From: Chloroflexota bacterium | GTDB taxonomy: Bacteria; Chloroflexota; Dehalococcoidia; Lucifugimonadales; UBA3495 | Reading direction: 5' to 3' | NCBI GenBank assembly: GCA_022573285.1 | Contig: JACZUF010000002.1 | Span: 1-64,000, forward strand | DNA: 64,000 nt | Shown here: one piece after another, positions 7,764 to 16,860 of the stretch | Numbering within the stretch: the stretch's first letter is position 1 | Layout of the letters: the number at the start of each line of letters is the position of its first letter | Program-made: the position numbers and the translations under genes | The notes under the pieces: generated by a model | Seen by the model: only the letters and a program-made list of their open reading frames with translations | Database searches by the model: none | Told to the model about the DNA's origin: nothing

Positions 7764-10088
7764 GCCCGGTGGAGTTAGCCTGCTCTTTTCGCCAGATAGC
7801 CTCAAGGACCGCCGTCGGGGACATGGGCGTCTCGGTCATGCGGATGCCCAGGGCCTGGTTGATGGCGTTGGCGATGGCTGGAATCGGCGGGATTATGGAA
7901 ACCTCTCCCACGCCCCGAACACCAGTTGGATGGTCCGGATTGGGGACCTCCACTATCTGGGTGTCGATCATGGGCAGGTCCTTGGCGATGGGCATGCGGT
8001 AATCCAGCAAACTGGCGTTCAGCATCCGGCCCTGGTCGTCGGTTACGTACACTTCGTTCAAGGCCCAGCCGATGCCCTGGACGGCCCCACCCTGGATCTG
8101 GCCCTCCACGTAGGTGGGATGGACGGCGGTGCCGGGGTCCTGCAGGGCCGTGTATCTAATTATGTCGGTCTTGCCCGTTTCCGGGTCAACCTCCACGTCC
8201 ACGATATGCACCGCGAACCCTGGGCTCTCCCCGCCCCAAGCCCCGGAGGCCCGGCCCGACATCGGCCCGCCGGTGGTGTTCTGCCGGGCGGCCAGTTCCT
8301 TCAATGTAAGCCGCAGCTCGGGGTCGGAGCGGTGGGAAAAGACGCCGTCGGCAACGTCCACCTCTACCGCCGGCACTTCCCAGATGAGCGCGGCCCTGGC
8401 CGCCAAATGCCGCAGCAGATCGCGGGCCGCTTCGAAAGACGCCCAACCGGTCTTGTAGACGGCGCTGCTGCCGGCGCTGATAGCGGTGTACCCGATGGAA
8501 TCGGTGTCGCCCACCGAAGGGTGGACCTCCTCGGCGGCGATCCCCAACACCTCGGCCACGTGCATGGCCGCGGCGGTGCGGCTGCCCGCCAGGTCGACAG
8601 ACCCCTCCACCAGGCCCACGCTTCCGTCCTGCTGCAGACTGACCACGGCGCTGGCCGGGCGCCGGTGATGTTGTTGCAGACGGCGGTGGCCACCCCGCGG
8701 CCCCTATTTGGGCCGCCCAGAGGGGCGTTGTAGTGGGGGTGTTCTTTGGCGGCCTGAAGAGTCTCTATGTAGCCCACCTTCTTGAACGGGATGCCGGAGA
8801 CCCGGCGGGTGCCCTCTTTGGCTGCGTTCAGCAGCCGGAACTCGATGGGGTCCATGGACAGCTTCTCGCATAGCTCGTCGATCAGGGTCTCCCCGGCGAA
8901 TCCCGCCGGTGGGCCCAACGGGGCGCGGTAGGGCGCGACCTTGGGCTTGTTGACCACGACGTCATAGCCTTCCGACCGGACGTTGGGTATGTCGTAGGGA
9001 GCGAAGATGGTGAGGGAGGCCAGGTTGACCAGGGCCCCGGGGAAGGCGCCTGCCTCGTAGACGAAATGGGCGTCCGCGGCGGTGATGCGGCCTTCTTTGG
9101 TGGCCCCGATCTTGGCCCGGATGTAACCCCCGGCAGTGGGACCGGTGCTCTCGAAGACCTCGGCGCGGGTCATGGTGATCTTTACTGGACGACCAGACTT
9201 CTTGGATAAAAGCGCCGCCACCGGTTCGACGTAGATCACCAGTTTTCCGCCGAAGCCACCGCCCACTTCCATCGGTATTACTTTGACTTGGGAGATGGGG
9301 ACCCCCAGCACCAGGGCGGTGAAATCCCGGATGGCGAAATGGCCTTGGGAACTGCCCCAGACGGTCAACCGCCCGTCCCGGTCCCACCGGGCGGTGGCGC
9401 TGTGGGGCTCGATGTACCCCTGGTGCACCGGCCTGGTGCGGAATTCCCGCTCCACGATCACGTCCGCCTCTTTGAACCCCTGGTCTGTGTCGCCGATCTC
9501 GTAGACAAAATGGCTGGCTATGTTGGTCGGGGCGCTGTCATCGTCCTCGTCCCGGAGGCCGCCGGGGCGGAAATACTCGCCCTCGGAGCGGAACAGCCGG
9601 TCATGGAGGATGGGCGCGCCGGGTTCCATGGCCTCTTTCCCGTCCAGAACGGGGGTGAGGACCTCGTAGTCGACTTCGATGAGTGATAGCGCCTTTTCGG
9701 CGGTGTGCACGCTGTCCGCGGCCACTCCGGCGACCGCATGTCCTTGGTAGAGGACCTTGCCGCCGGCCAGCACGTTATTGCTCAGGAACCTGGGGTTCAG
9801 GGGAGAGCCTTCGGCCACGTCAACCGGCCGGCCCGAAAGCTCCGGCAGGTCTGCGGAGGTTACCACCGCCTTGACTCCGGGCAGCGCCAGGGCCTTGGTT
9901 GCGTCGATGGACCTTATCTTGGCGTGGGCGTGGGGGCTCCTAAGTATCTTGCCGTGGAGGAGACCGGGCAGGGTGATGTCGGCGCCGTACCGGGCCTGGC
10001 CGGTAACCTTGTCCGTGGCGTCGTGCCGGATGGGCGTGGTGCCGATGACCTTGAATCCGCTGGTGCTTGCCGGTGCTTTGGCCGTCAT
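7753..10088 (-). pseudogene. Xanthine dehydrogenase/CO-dehydrogenase-type molybdopterin large subunit, frameshifted
   Basis: The N-terminal part starts at the ATG at 10088 (MTAKAPASTSGFKVIG, with AGGAG seven bases upstream) and contains KVTGQARYGAD, GGGFGGK and other molybdopterin-binding segments. Near 8650-8658 the reading frame breaks. The remainder, from VSLQQDGSVGLVEG to the end at 7753, continues in another frame. Adding one base after GCCCGGCC would join them. Summed length is about 778 residues, normal for CoxL/XdhA-type subunits. No FAD or iron-sulfur subunit gene adjoins, so it is orphaned as well as broken. A sequencing or assembly error is the main alternative to a true pseudogene. 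Confidence 0.85.
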
Positions 10089-10129
10089 GGCGGGGCTCCT
10101 ATTCGAGTCTGCTTCGCGTGGCGTGGCCG

Positions 10130-13100
10130 TTATTCGTAGCGCAGCGCCTCGGCGGGGTAGATGCGGGAGGCCTGGCGGGCCGGCAGGAAGGTCGTGGCCA
10201 GGGAGAAAACGTAGGCTATGGCCACGATGATGCCTATCTGCAGCCAAGGGATGGCGAAGCGGATGGTATCGACGTCCTCCTGGATGTCTTTCACGATGTT
10301 GTAGGAGATCACGGTGCCCAACCCCACGCCGATGGCAATGCCCATCAGGACGATGAAGGACGATTCGGTGAGGAAGCTCAGTTGCACCATCCTCCGCCGG
10401 TAGCCGATGGCCCGCAGCACGCCGATCTGCTGGCGGCGTTCCACCACCGCCCGCAGGCTGACCACCCCCAGAGAGGCGATGCCCACCAGCAGTCCCAGAC
10501 CCATGAAGCTGGTGAACAGATAGTTGAAGGCCCGGTTGGCCGCGGCGATCTCGTCCACCAGATCGGACAAGACATCGCTCTCCATGCCGTTCTCCCGGAA
10601 GGCCGATTCCAGGTTTCTAGAGAGTACGGCGACATCGACGCCCTCCGCCGCCTTGAACCGGTAGGTCGTGGTCGGTATGCGGAAGGGTATGGCCTCATCC
10701 AGTCCCCTTCGGGAGGCGATCATACCCACGCCCAACTCGCCGAAGGCGTCGGTCAGCCGGTCCAAAACGCCGATGACCTTCAGCGAAATCACCTGGCCGG
10801 TGCGGGGCTCCCTGATCTCGATGTCGATGGCCTCCATCTCGCTGTCCTCGTATAAGATACCCTCGAGTTTGAAGGGAATCTCATCATCGGAGAAGCCCCG
10901 CCGCGAGGGCACCACCAGAGAATCGACCACCACCAACGTCGAGTCCTGCCGCAGAGCGTCCCAGACATCTTTCGAGGTGTCGCCGTATCCGTTGGCGATC
11001 AGTTTCAGGTTGCCGCCGGTCTCCTGCAGGAACCGGTCGTCGGCGGCCCTGATCGCGTAGAAACGCCACCGCTGTTCTTCCGCCCCCACCTGCCGGGTCT
11101 CCACAGGGATGGTGGTGTACCCGCCGATGGAGGCGATGTCTTCGTTGCGGAGGCCGGGCTTACCGTCGATGGCCCGGCGGATGTCCTCGATGGGCGTGTT
11201 GAAGTTGACCGTGGCCTGGATGTCCCAGCCGCCGGCCACCCGTTCGGCGTCGCCCACCGCCGCGCTGAACGCCTCGGTCAGGATCGACATCACGATCAAC
11301 GTGAAGATGACCAGGGCGAACATGGCCAGGGTGAGGCCGGTCCGGAACTTGGCGGCCATCGGATAGGCCACGGCGGTTACCAGCACCGGCCGGAGCCTGC
11401 CGAAGGGACTGGTCACAAAGGTCAGCAATCTCAGAAGCAGATCGGCGTTGTACATCACCGTCCAGACCGCCGCCGCCACCATGGCGATCCCGGAGATGAA
11501 GAACATCTCGATGCCGCCTTCAACCTCACCAAAGACGGTCCGAAGCGAGCTAAAGGGAATCACCCAGAACACCAAGGTCAACACGCCCATGAAGGTATAG
11601 GCGATGCGGTCTCCGGCATCGGGCCGGAGCCCGGTGCGATGGGACAAAGTCCTGATGGACAGGCCCACGCCGATGATGACCAGGGTAACCCCGATGCGTA
11701 GCGGGGCCGCCTCGTCGGTTGACGTGCCCAGCCAGGTGAACAATGCTCCGGCCACCACGGTCAACCAGCCGTGGCTCAGGGGTACCCACAATGCCTGGAT
11801 TATGGCGCCGAAGATGACGAAGGGACCATTGAACGAAGCCCAGGCTGTCGAGCGGTAAAGGGCCAGTGAACGGCGCATGTCCCCCGCAGTGAAGGCTCGA
11901 AAGCCGTCCAAAGCCAGTACCAGCGGCCGGACTGACGTGCGGAACGGGGCTAGGAGGAGCTGCCGGAAAGGAGTTGTAGATGTCTGGACCGGCGGGGGAA
12001 GTCCCCGGACCGCCGCCACGATATTCAGACGGCTAACCCTGTAGGCGGAGATCCCAACGGTGCCCAAGGTGATCACCATGCCCAGACAGTAGGCGACCAC
12101 GGCGCTTCTGATCTCGAAGTGGGCGAACATGGTGAAGTTTTCCGGCGCGCCGGTGCCACCGCCCTGGAATATCCGGTTAACCATGAAGACAATCACGGCG
12201 CTGGCGCCCAACCCCAGCACCACTCCCACCGCTCCCGATACCAGGGAATAAGCCGTTCCCTCAAAGATGAACATCTGGACCAGGTGCCGCCGTTTGGCCC
12301 CCACGGCCCGGGTCATGCCCATCTCCGAGCGCCGGGCCGCCGCCAGCATCACGAAGATGAGGAAGATCAGCAGCACGCCGACCATGATGGAGAACAGGCC
12401 CATAACGATGAAGATGCTGGTCACGCCGGAGCCGGCCCGGTCGGCGGCGTCCAGGAGCCGTTTCTTGATATCCAATACACGGAACTCGGCCAGGCTGGCG
12501 AACAGGGTGTCGGCCTGAAGTTCCACGTCGGCAAGCCCGGCGCTACTCACGGCGTTCAACACCTCTTCTTGGACGTCTTCGTCGGCCAGTACCCCGAGAA
12601 AACTGTCGGTCAACCGGTTTTCTCTCAGTCCCTGAGCCAGCACGTTCAGGTCGGCGGCCGCCTCCTGGTCCAAAGACGGCCCCAACAGGTCCAGTTGCTC
12701 CAGGACTTCCTCACGGTTGAGCAGAGATATAAGCTGCCCGGCGATGGCCCGGTCGGTGAAGAGCACTCTCAGGGCATCGGTGACCTCGTCACTGAATTCG
12801 ACGCCGCCGAAAACCCCACCTAAATTGGAGACGGCCATCGAGTTGATCAGGCCTTCCCGTCCGAACATCTCCTGGGCCCGGTCCAGACGGACCAGCAACG
12901 TCGGTCCGTCTCCGGCCAGTCCGCCGCTGTCCACCACGCCCTGGACCCGGAACGCCACGCTGGAGCCGGCAACAAAGGCCACCAACTCGTCGCCGATGAC
13001 GGCATCCAGCTCATCGGCCGCCTCCTCGTTGATCAGGGCGCCATCGTGCCCCAGAGTCTCCAGCCGGGCCTCTTGGCCGTCCAGCAGATGGAAGCGGCCA

Positions 13101-13615
13101 AATCCCTCCAGGGTGTTGGGGTCGACCCCCACTATCCGCATCTGCCCCTCGCTCAAGGAGGTCCGCGTATTCACGGTGGGGGCGGACTCGCCGATGCTGG
13201 GGGCCAGGCCGTCGATGGATTCGAGGCCGGACTCCGGGCGGGCCAGTTCCACCTTGAGTTGTTCGTAGCGTTGGAAGGGGAAGTAGCTGAAGCTGCCGAT
13301 GGTGTCGGACTCGGAGGCGCGGGCCGAAACGATGATCTCGTCTATGGTGCCCAGGCGGTCGATGGCGTTCTTGCGGATTGAGTACGTGATGGAATCGCCG
13401 GTGCCGAAGGCGGCGGCCATGATCAGGGTGCTCATCATGATGCCCACGATGATGAGGGCGGTCTGGGACTTGCGGCGGGGGATGTTGCGCAGTCCCAACT
13501 TGAGCATGACCGGGTTGCGCCAGGCCATGTAGGCCACAACGGCGATCAAGGGCAGAAAAACGGCCAACAGGACAGCCATTATCGCATTCATGGAGACGCC
13601 GAACAGTTCTTCCAT
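10130..13615 (-). CDS. ABC transporter permease with two FtsX/MacB domains
   Basis: This is an 1161-residue membrane protein. A helix at about 10-32 and another at 53-70 precede a large extracytoplasmic domain (about 75-390). A first FtsX core of three helices follows (about 398-530, with the cytoplasmic RRSEMGMTRAVGAKRRH coupling segment). Then come several extra helices (about 590-770), a second extracytoplasmic domain and a second FtsX core to the end (RRQQIGVLRAIGYRRR). This is the duplicated layout of MacB/LolCE-like exporters, which are mechanotransmission machines rather than classic importers. It lies 57 bp downstream of the matching ATPase. The cargo is unknown. Confidence 0.87.
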   Translation of the reverse strand: MEELFGVSMNAIMAVLLAVFLPLIAVVAYMAWRNPVMLKLGLRNIPRRKSQTALIIVGIMMSTLIMAAAFGTGDSITYSIRKNAIDRLGTIDEIIVSARASESDTIGSFSYFPFQRYEQLKVELARPESGLESIDGLAPSIGESAPTVNTRTSLSEGQMRIVGVDPNTLEGFGRFHLLDGQEARLETLGHDGALINEEAADELDAVIGDELVAFVAGSSVAFRVQGVVDSGGLAGDGPTLLVRLDRAQEMFGREGLINSMAVSNLGGVFGGVEFSDEVTDALRVLFTDRAIAGQLISLLNREEVLEQLDLLGPSLDQEAAADLNVLAQGLRENRLTDSFLGVLADEDVQEEVLNAVSSAGLADVELQADTLFASLAEFRVLDIKKRLLDAADRAGSGVTSIFIVMGLFSIMVGVLLIFLIFVMLAAARRSEMGMTRAVGAKRRHLVQMFIFEGTAYSLVSGAVGVVLGLGASAVIVFMVNRIFQGGGTGAPENFTMFAHFEIRSAVVAYCLGMVITLGTVGISAYRVSRLNIVAAVRGLPPPVQTSTTPFRQLLLAPFRTSVRPLVLALDGFRAFTAGDMRRSLALYRSTAWASFNGPFVIFGAIIQALWVPLSHGWLTVVAGALFTWLGTSTDEAAPLRIGVTLVIIGVGLSIRTLSHRTGLRPDAGDRIAYTFMGVLTLVFWVIPFSSLRTVFGEVEGGIEMFFISGIAMVAAAVWTVMYNADLLLRLLTFVTSPFGRLRPVLVTAVAYPMAAKFRTGLTLAMFALVIFTLIVMSILTEAFSAAVGDAERVAGGWDIQATVNFNTPIEDIRRAIDGKPGLRNEDIASIGGYTTIPVETRQVGAEEQRWRFYAIRAADDRFLQETGGNLKLIANGYGDTSKDVWDALRQDSTLVVVDSLVVPSRRGFSDDEIPFKLEGILYEDSEMEAIDIEIREPRTGQVISLKVIGVLDRLTDAFGELGVGMIASRRGLDEAIPFRIPTTTYRFKAAEGVDVAVLSRNLESAFRENGMESDVLSDLVDEIAAANRAFNYLFTSFMGLGLLVGIASLGVVSLRAVVERRQQIGVLRAIGYRRRMVQLSFLTESSFIVLMGIAIGVGLGTVISYNIVKDIQEDVDTIRFAIPWLQIGIIVAIAYVFSLATTFLPARQASRIYPAEALRYE

Positions 13616-13672
13616 ATTTGTCCTGGCGCTTGGCTGCCTGACGCTTGCCCGCCGGGTGCTTGCCTTTGGGCG

Positions 13673-14377
13673 CTAGATTCCCGAGGCCCGGCCGTTGCCG
13701 TCGTCCGTGATTGCACCGTCCCGCATGCGTACAATGCGGTGGGCCCGGTTGCCCACATCCACCGAGTGGGTCACAAGCACGAAACTCTGGCCGTTGTCGG
13801 CGTTGAGGCGGCACATCAGGTCCATGATCTCGCCGGCCGTCTCGCTGTCCAAGTCGCCGGTGGGTTCGTCGGCCCAAACGATGGACGGTTGGTTGACCAG
13901 GGCCCGGGCGATGGTCACCCGCTGGCGCTGCCCGCCGGAGAGCTCGCCGGGAAGGTGCGGCGCCCGGTCGGTCAGCCCCACCAGGTCCAACATCTCCATG
14001 GACCTCTTGCGGGATTCCGCCGGCTTGGTCCCCGACACCAGCAGCGGCAGCTCCACGTTCTCCACCGCGGACAGCACGGGAAGCAGGTTGTAGAGCTGGA
14101 AAACGAATCCCATGCGGCGGGCCCGGTAGTCGCTGCGCTCATCGTCGGGCAGGTCGTGGAGCACCACACCGTCGATCACCACCTGACCCGAGTCGATCTC
14201 GTCCAAACCGGAGAGACAGTTCAACATGGTGGTCTTGCCGCAGCCGCTGGGACCCATGATGGCGACCATCTCGCCGCGTTCCACGGTCAGGTCAACACCC
14301 CGTAGGGCCTTCACTTTGACGATGCCGGTGTCGTAGGTCTTATGGATTCCGGTGGCGGAAATTATTGGATCGGGCAT
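13673..14377 (-). CDS. ABC transporter ATP-binding protein, MacB/LolD type
   Basis: This is the cytoplasmic ATPase partner of the downstream FtsX permease. Walker A is GPSGCGKT, the signature [15 protein letters not shown], Walker [14 protein letters not shown] and the switch His in LVTHSVDVG. The start at 14377 ([15 protein letters not shown]) gives 234 residues, the usual LolD/MacB length. An upstream TTG at 14455 would add 26 residues encoded across a hairpin (14399-14421) and is unlikely. The ribosome site is weak. The system probably exports or extracts a lipoprotein, peptide or small amphiphile. Confidence 0.92.
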   Translation of the reverse strand: MPDPIISATGIHKTYDTGIVKVKALRGVDLTVERGEMVAIMGPSGCGKTTMLNCLSGLDEIDSGQVVIDGVVLHDLPDDERSDYRARRMGFVFQLYNLLPVLSAVENVELPLLVSGTKPAESRKRSMEMLDLVGLTDRAPHLPGELSGGQRQRVTIARALVNQPSIVWADEPTGDLDSETAGEIMDLMCRLNADNGQSFVLVTHSVDVGNRAHRIVRMRDGAITDDGNGRASGI

Positions 14378-14503
14378 CTTTTCGCAGATGAGGTCGCTAA
14401 CCGCAGCCGTTGCCTGCGGTTTACTCCAGACCAGTATATCTGAATACACCGCCAAAGGCGGGGTTTGGGGACGCTGATATCCGAATTGGTCCCGCTTGGC
14501 CCG

Positions 14504-14758
14504 CTAGAATGGGCCGCTTATCCTGGCCTTCACCTGTTCCAGCCACCACCACATGCGGCTCCAGACCAACCTTCGTTCCCTGTCAGCCAACCTGCGTCCC
14601 GCATGCTCCCGCACGGTGGCCACCGCCTGCCCCGCCAGGAATCCCCAGGCGCCCGGCTCACCCTTCATCCAGCCGGCCACCTTGTCCTGGTTGCCCTTGA
14701 CCACATCCGCCAAAATTGGATCGACCGCCTCGTTCGTTACCGCGAAGCCCTCTACCAT
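14504..14758 (-). CDS. Stand-alone GatB/YqeY-domain protein
   Basis: This 84-residue ORF has an in-frame TAA three codons before its ATG, so it is not longer. Residues about 14-65 (ILADVVKGNQDKVAGW, then GEPGAWGFLAGQAVATV) match the tail domain of GatB and of YqeY, which in GatCAB contacts tRNA; the -WGFLAGQ- pattern corresponds to the family GFLVGQ. The rest of GatB is absent here. It lies 126 bp upstream (in transcription) of the ABC ATPase and about 100 bp after thiS. There is no clear ribosome site. It could be a remnant or a small tRNA-binding protein. Confidence 0.6.
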   Translation of the reverse strand: MVEGFAVTNEAVDPILADVVKGNQDKVAGWMKGEPGAWGFLAGQAVATVREHAGRRLADRERRLVWSRMWWWLEQVKARISGPF

Positions 14759-14860
14759 AAAAGGTTATATTAACAACCGGGCCCGGAAAGCAGCCCCAAC
14801 CGACGGGGCAGCCGGGGACCGGTAGCAATTTTGGATTTGGCATCACCAGGGCGGCTAGTT

Positions 14861-15064
14861 TTATCCGCCGCCGACGGGACGCACGATCTCGAGTACGTCG
14901 CCGTCTTTCAATGTCAAACTGGCGAACAGCTCCTTCTTGACCACTTCGCCGTTGTATCCAACCGCCACGAACTGTAGGTTGAACCCGAATGACGCCAGAT
15001 AGGTCTCAAGGTCCACGCTGGCTTCTATGGGCCGGGGTTTCCCGTTTACCATCAGGTTAATCAT
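14861..15064 (-). CDS. thiS: Sulfur carrier protein ThiS
   Basis: This is a 67-residue ubiquitin-fold sulfur carrier that delivers thiocarboxylate sulfur to ThiG for the thiazole ring of thiamine. The start MINLMVNGKPRPIEA is typical, and the C-terminus ends RPVGGG, with the double glycine that is adenylated and thiolated. The ATG overlaps the thiE stop as ATGA, so translation is coupled. GGGAAG lies directly upstream. ThiF and the other sulfur-transfer genes are not in the window. Confidence 0.93.
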   Translation of the reverse strand: MINLMVNGKPRPIEASVDLETYLASFGFNLQFVAVGYNGEVVKKELFASLTLKDGDVLEIVRPVGGG

Positions 15065-15759
15065 ATCTTCCCTCGGCCTCCCTTTCCCACACCCGCAGGA
15101 CTTCCGTATAAGCACCAGGCCTCGCGGAGAGCTTCCTTCAACCGCGCGGAGGCGGCTTTCGGGTCTGACGCCGCCAGGATACTGGTGATCACCGCCACCC
15201 CGGACGCTCCGGCTTCGATCACTCCTGGCGCATTCTCCGGGGTGATCCCTCCGATGCCGATCAGCGGCAACCGGGAAGTCCCGGATATTCGGCGCATCAG
15301 GTCCGGGCCCGCCGGCCCTTCGCCGGGATGGGAACGGGATGCGAACATCGCGCCGACGATCAGAAAGTCCGCCCCGCCGGCCTCCGCCCGGGACGCCCCT
15401 GTTTCCGAATGGACCGACCGGCCAATCAGCGCTCCGCTCCCCATGGTTATTCGCGCTGCGCTCACCGGGAGCGCGTCTTCGCCCAATTGGACTCCGTGAG
15501 CCCCGGCGGCCAGGGCCACGTCGGCCCTTTCGTTTACGATCAGCTTCGCCCGCCCGGAAATGACCGCCAAGATTGACGCGGCTAGTTCCAGTAATTCGCC
15601 GCCCGGAAGGTCCTTCTCCCTTAACTGTACCAGGTCAACTCCGCCCTCCACCGCCTGCGCCACCCGTTCGATCAAGTCGCTCAGATCGCCCCGGCCGCCC
15701 TTAATCACCGAGCGGTCGGTCACCAAGCACAGGCACGGCTCAGGCATAACCGGTGTCAC
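15061..15759 (-). CDS. thiE: Thiamine-phosphate synthase ThiE
   Basis: This enzyme couples HMP-pyrophosphate with thiazole phosphate to give thiamine phosphate. The TIM-barrel motifs are LVTDR (12-16), VDLVQLREKDL, LIVNERADVA, GVHGVQLG-like AHGVQLGED and GIGGITPENA for phosphate binding. At 232 residues it is slightly long, with a Gly/Lys-rich tail. It lies 5 bp after thiG and overlaps thiS by four bases, so thiG-thiE-thiS form one transcript under the TPP riboswitch. The first ATG versus the second (MPEPCLC) is undecided. Confidence 0.94.
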   Translation of the reverse strand: MTPVMPEPCLCLVTDRSVIKGGRGDLSDLIERVAQAVEGGVDLVQLREKDLPGGELLELAASILAVISGRAKLIVNERADVALAAGAHGVQLGEDALPVSAARITMGSGALIGRSVHSETGASRAEAGGADFLIVGAMFASRSHPGEGPAGPDLMRRISGTSRLPLIGIGGITPENAPGVIEAGASGVAVITSILAASDPKAASARLKEALREAWCLYGSPAGVGKGGRGKI

Positions 15760-15764
15760 GCTTT

Positions 15765-16556
15765 CTAACTGCTGGCCGGCACCGGTTGGGGAACGTCGGT
15801 GGTGGGACTGCTGGCGATGGCGGACCGGCGCACACCGATACGGCCCGCGAGATAGGCGTTCCGGCCGGCCTGCACGCCCTGCTTGAACGCGTCACCCATC
15901 AGCGCCGGGTCTTCGGCCTGGGCGATGGCGGTGTTCACCAGGACTGCGGCAGCGCCCAGCTCCAGCGCCTGGGCGGCGTCGGAGGGTACGGCCAAGCCCG
16001 CGTCCACGATCACCGGGACGTTGGCCTGCTCGATGATAATCTTGATCTCTTCCAGGGTATGGATTCCCTGGCCCGAACCGATGGCCGAGCCCAGCGGCAT
16101 CACGGTCACGCAGCCCGCCTCCTCCAGGTTCTTGGCCAGTGTCGGGTCGGCGTGGATGTAGGGCAGTACCTTGAACCCCTCTTCCACCAAAAGGCGCGCC
16201 GCTTCCAGGGTGGCGGCGCCGTCGGGGAACAGATAATTGGGGTCTGGGATGACTTCTAATTTCACGAAGTCGGTCTGTCCCACCTCCCGGCCCAGCCGGG
16301 CGACGAACAGGGCCTCTTCGACCGTGGCGCATCCCGCCGTGTTGGGCAATATCTGGTACTTTTTCCAGTCGATGTAGTCCAGCAGGGTCTTGCTGGTGGG
16401 GTCGTCCAGGTCGAGGCGGCGGATCGCCACCGTGATCATCTCGGTACCGGAAGCCTCGACCGCCGCCACCATTTCCTCCATGGTGCGGTACCGGCCCGTT
16501 CCCAAGATGAGCCGGGAGTTGAAAGACTTTCCGCCGATAATTAGCTCGTCGGACAT
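15765..16556 (-). CDS. thiG: Thiazole synthase ThiG
   Basis: ThiG builds thiazole phosphate from deoxyxylulose phosphate, dehydroglycine or glycine imine, and ThiS thiocarboxylate. Seen are IIGGKSFNSRLILGTGRY at the N-terminus, PNTAGC, the Schiff-base lysine region DFVKLEVIPD, PLGSAIGSGQGI and the phosphate-binding DAGLAVPSDAAQALELGAA. The length of 263 is normal. An AAAGGAG ribosome site lies about ten bases before the ATG, directly after the riboswitch terminator. It is the first gene of thiGES. Confidence 0.95.
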   Translation of the reverse strand: MSDELIIGGKSFNSRLILGTGRYRTMEEMVAAVEASGTEMITVAIRRLDLDDPTSKTLLDYIDWKKYQILPNTAGCATVEEALFVARLGREVGQTDFVKLEVIPDPNYLFPDGAATLEAARLLVEEGFKVLPYIHADPTLAKNLEEAGCVTVMPLGSAIGSGQGIHTLEEIKIIIEQANVPVIVDAGLAVPSDAAQALELGAAAVLVNTAIAQAEDPALMGDAFKQGVQAGRNAYLAGRIGVRRSAIASSPTTDVPQPVPASS

Positions 16557-16582
16557 CTGGTCAATTCTCCTTTCGGGAGTAA

Positions 16583-16616
16583 TAAAAAAGCCGCCAGGTA
16601 TTTAGCCTGGAGGCTG
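16583..16616 (-). terminator. Intrinsic terminator of the TPP riboswitch
   Basis: Read on the minus strand, AGCCTCCAGG pairs with CCTGGCGGCT around an AT-rich loop and runs into TTTTTT. It sits between the aptamer and the thiG ribosome site, so it is the likely ligand-controlled off switch. Confidence 0.85.
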
Positions 16617-16637
16617 CTCTGTAAGTCCGCTGTTGCG

Positions 16638-16730
16638 TCTACTCCCTGCGCCAGTATTACCTGGGTCAGGTACAGACGGTCGGCGGCGATCTTGGCCGCC
16701 CTCTCAGCCTGGCTTACCCAAGCTCCCGCC
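16638..16730 (-). ncRNA. TPP riboswitch aptamer
   Basis: On the minus strand the conserved thi-box pieces occur in order: a GGGAGC start, CTGAGAGGG, ACCTGACCCAGGTAAT and GGCGCAGGGA. The 5' and 3' ends can pair to close P1. The aptamer binds thiamine pyrophosphate; binding would favour the terminator at 16583-16616 and shut off thiG-thiE-thiS. Confidence 0.95.
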
Positions 16731-16760
16731 AGAACGTATCTACCGTTCTGTTACGGAAAA

Positions 16761-16789
16761 AGCTTATCACCGGCCCTGGGGAGTGTCAA
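16761..16789 (-). promoter_or_regulatory. Promoter of the TPP riboswitch-thiGES transcript
   Basis: A perfect -35 TTGACA (16784-16789) and -10 TAAGCT (16761-16766) lie on the minus strand at 17 bp spacing, about 30 bp upstream of the aptamer. Confidence 0.75.
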
Positions 16790-16860
16790 CGAAGCCAACA
16801 GCCTCAAAAACCCCAACGGCAAAGCGTTGGTTCCAGATGGGTCGCGGGAATATCGCCGGG

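Noticed and set aside
7753-10088. Two separate molybdenum-hydroxylase genes
   Set aside because: The two ORFs join into one normal-length protein by a single base, so they are one disrupted gene.
14378-14455. Longer start for the ABC ATPase
   Set aside because: The 26 extra residues lie over a hairpin and are unlike the family; MPDPIIS is the expected start.
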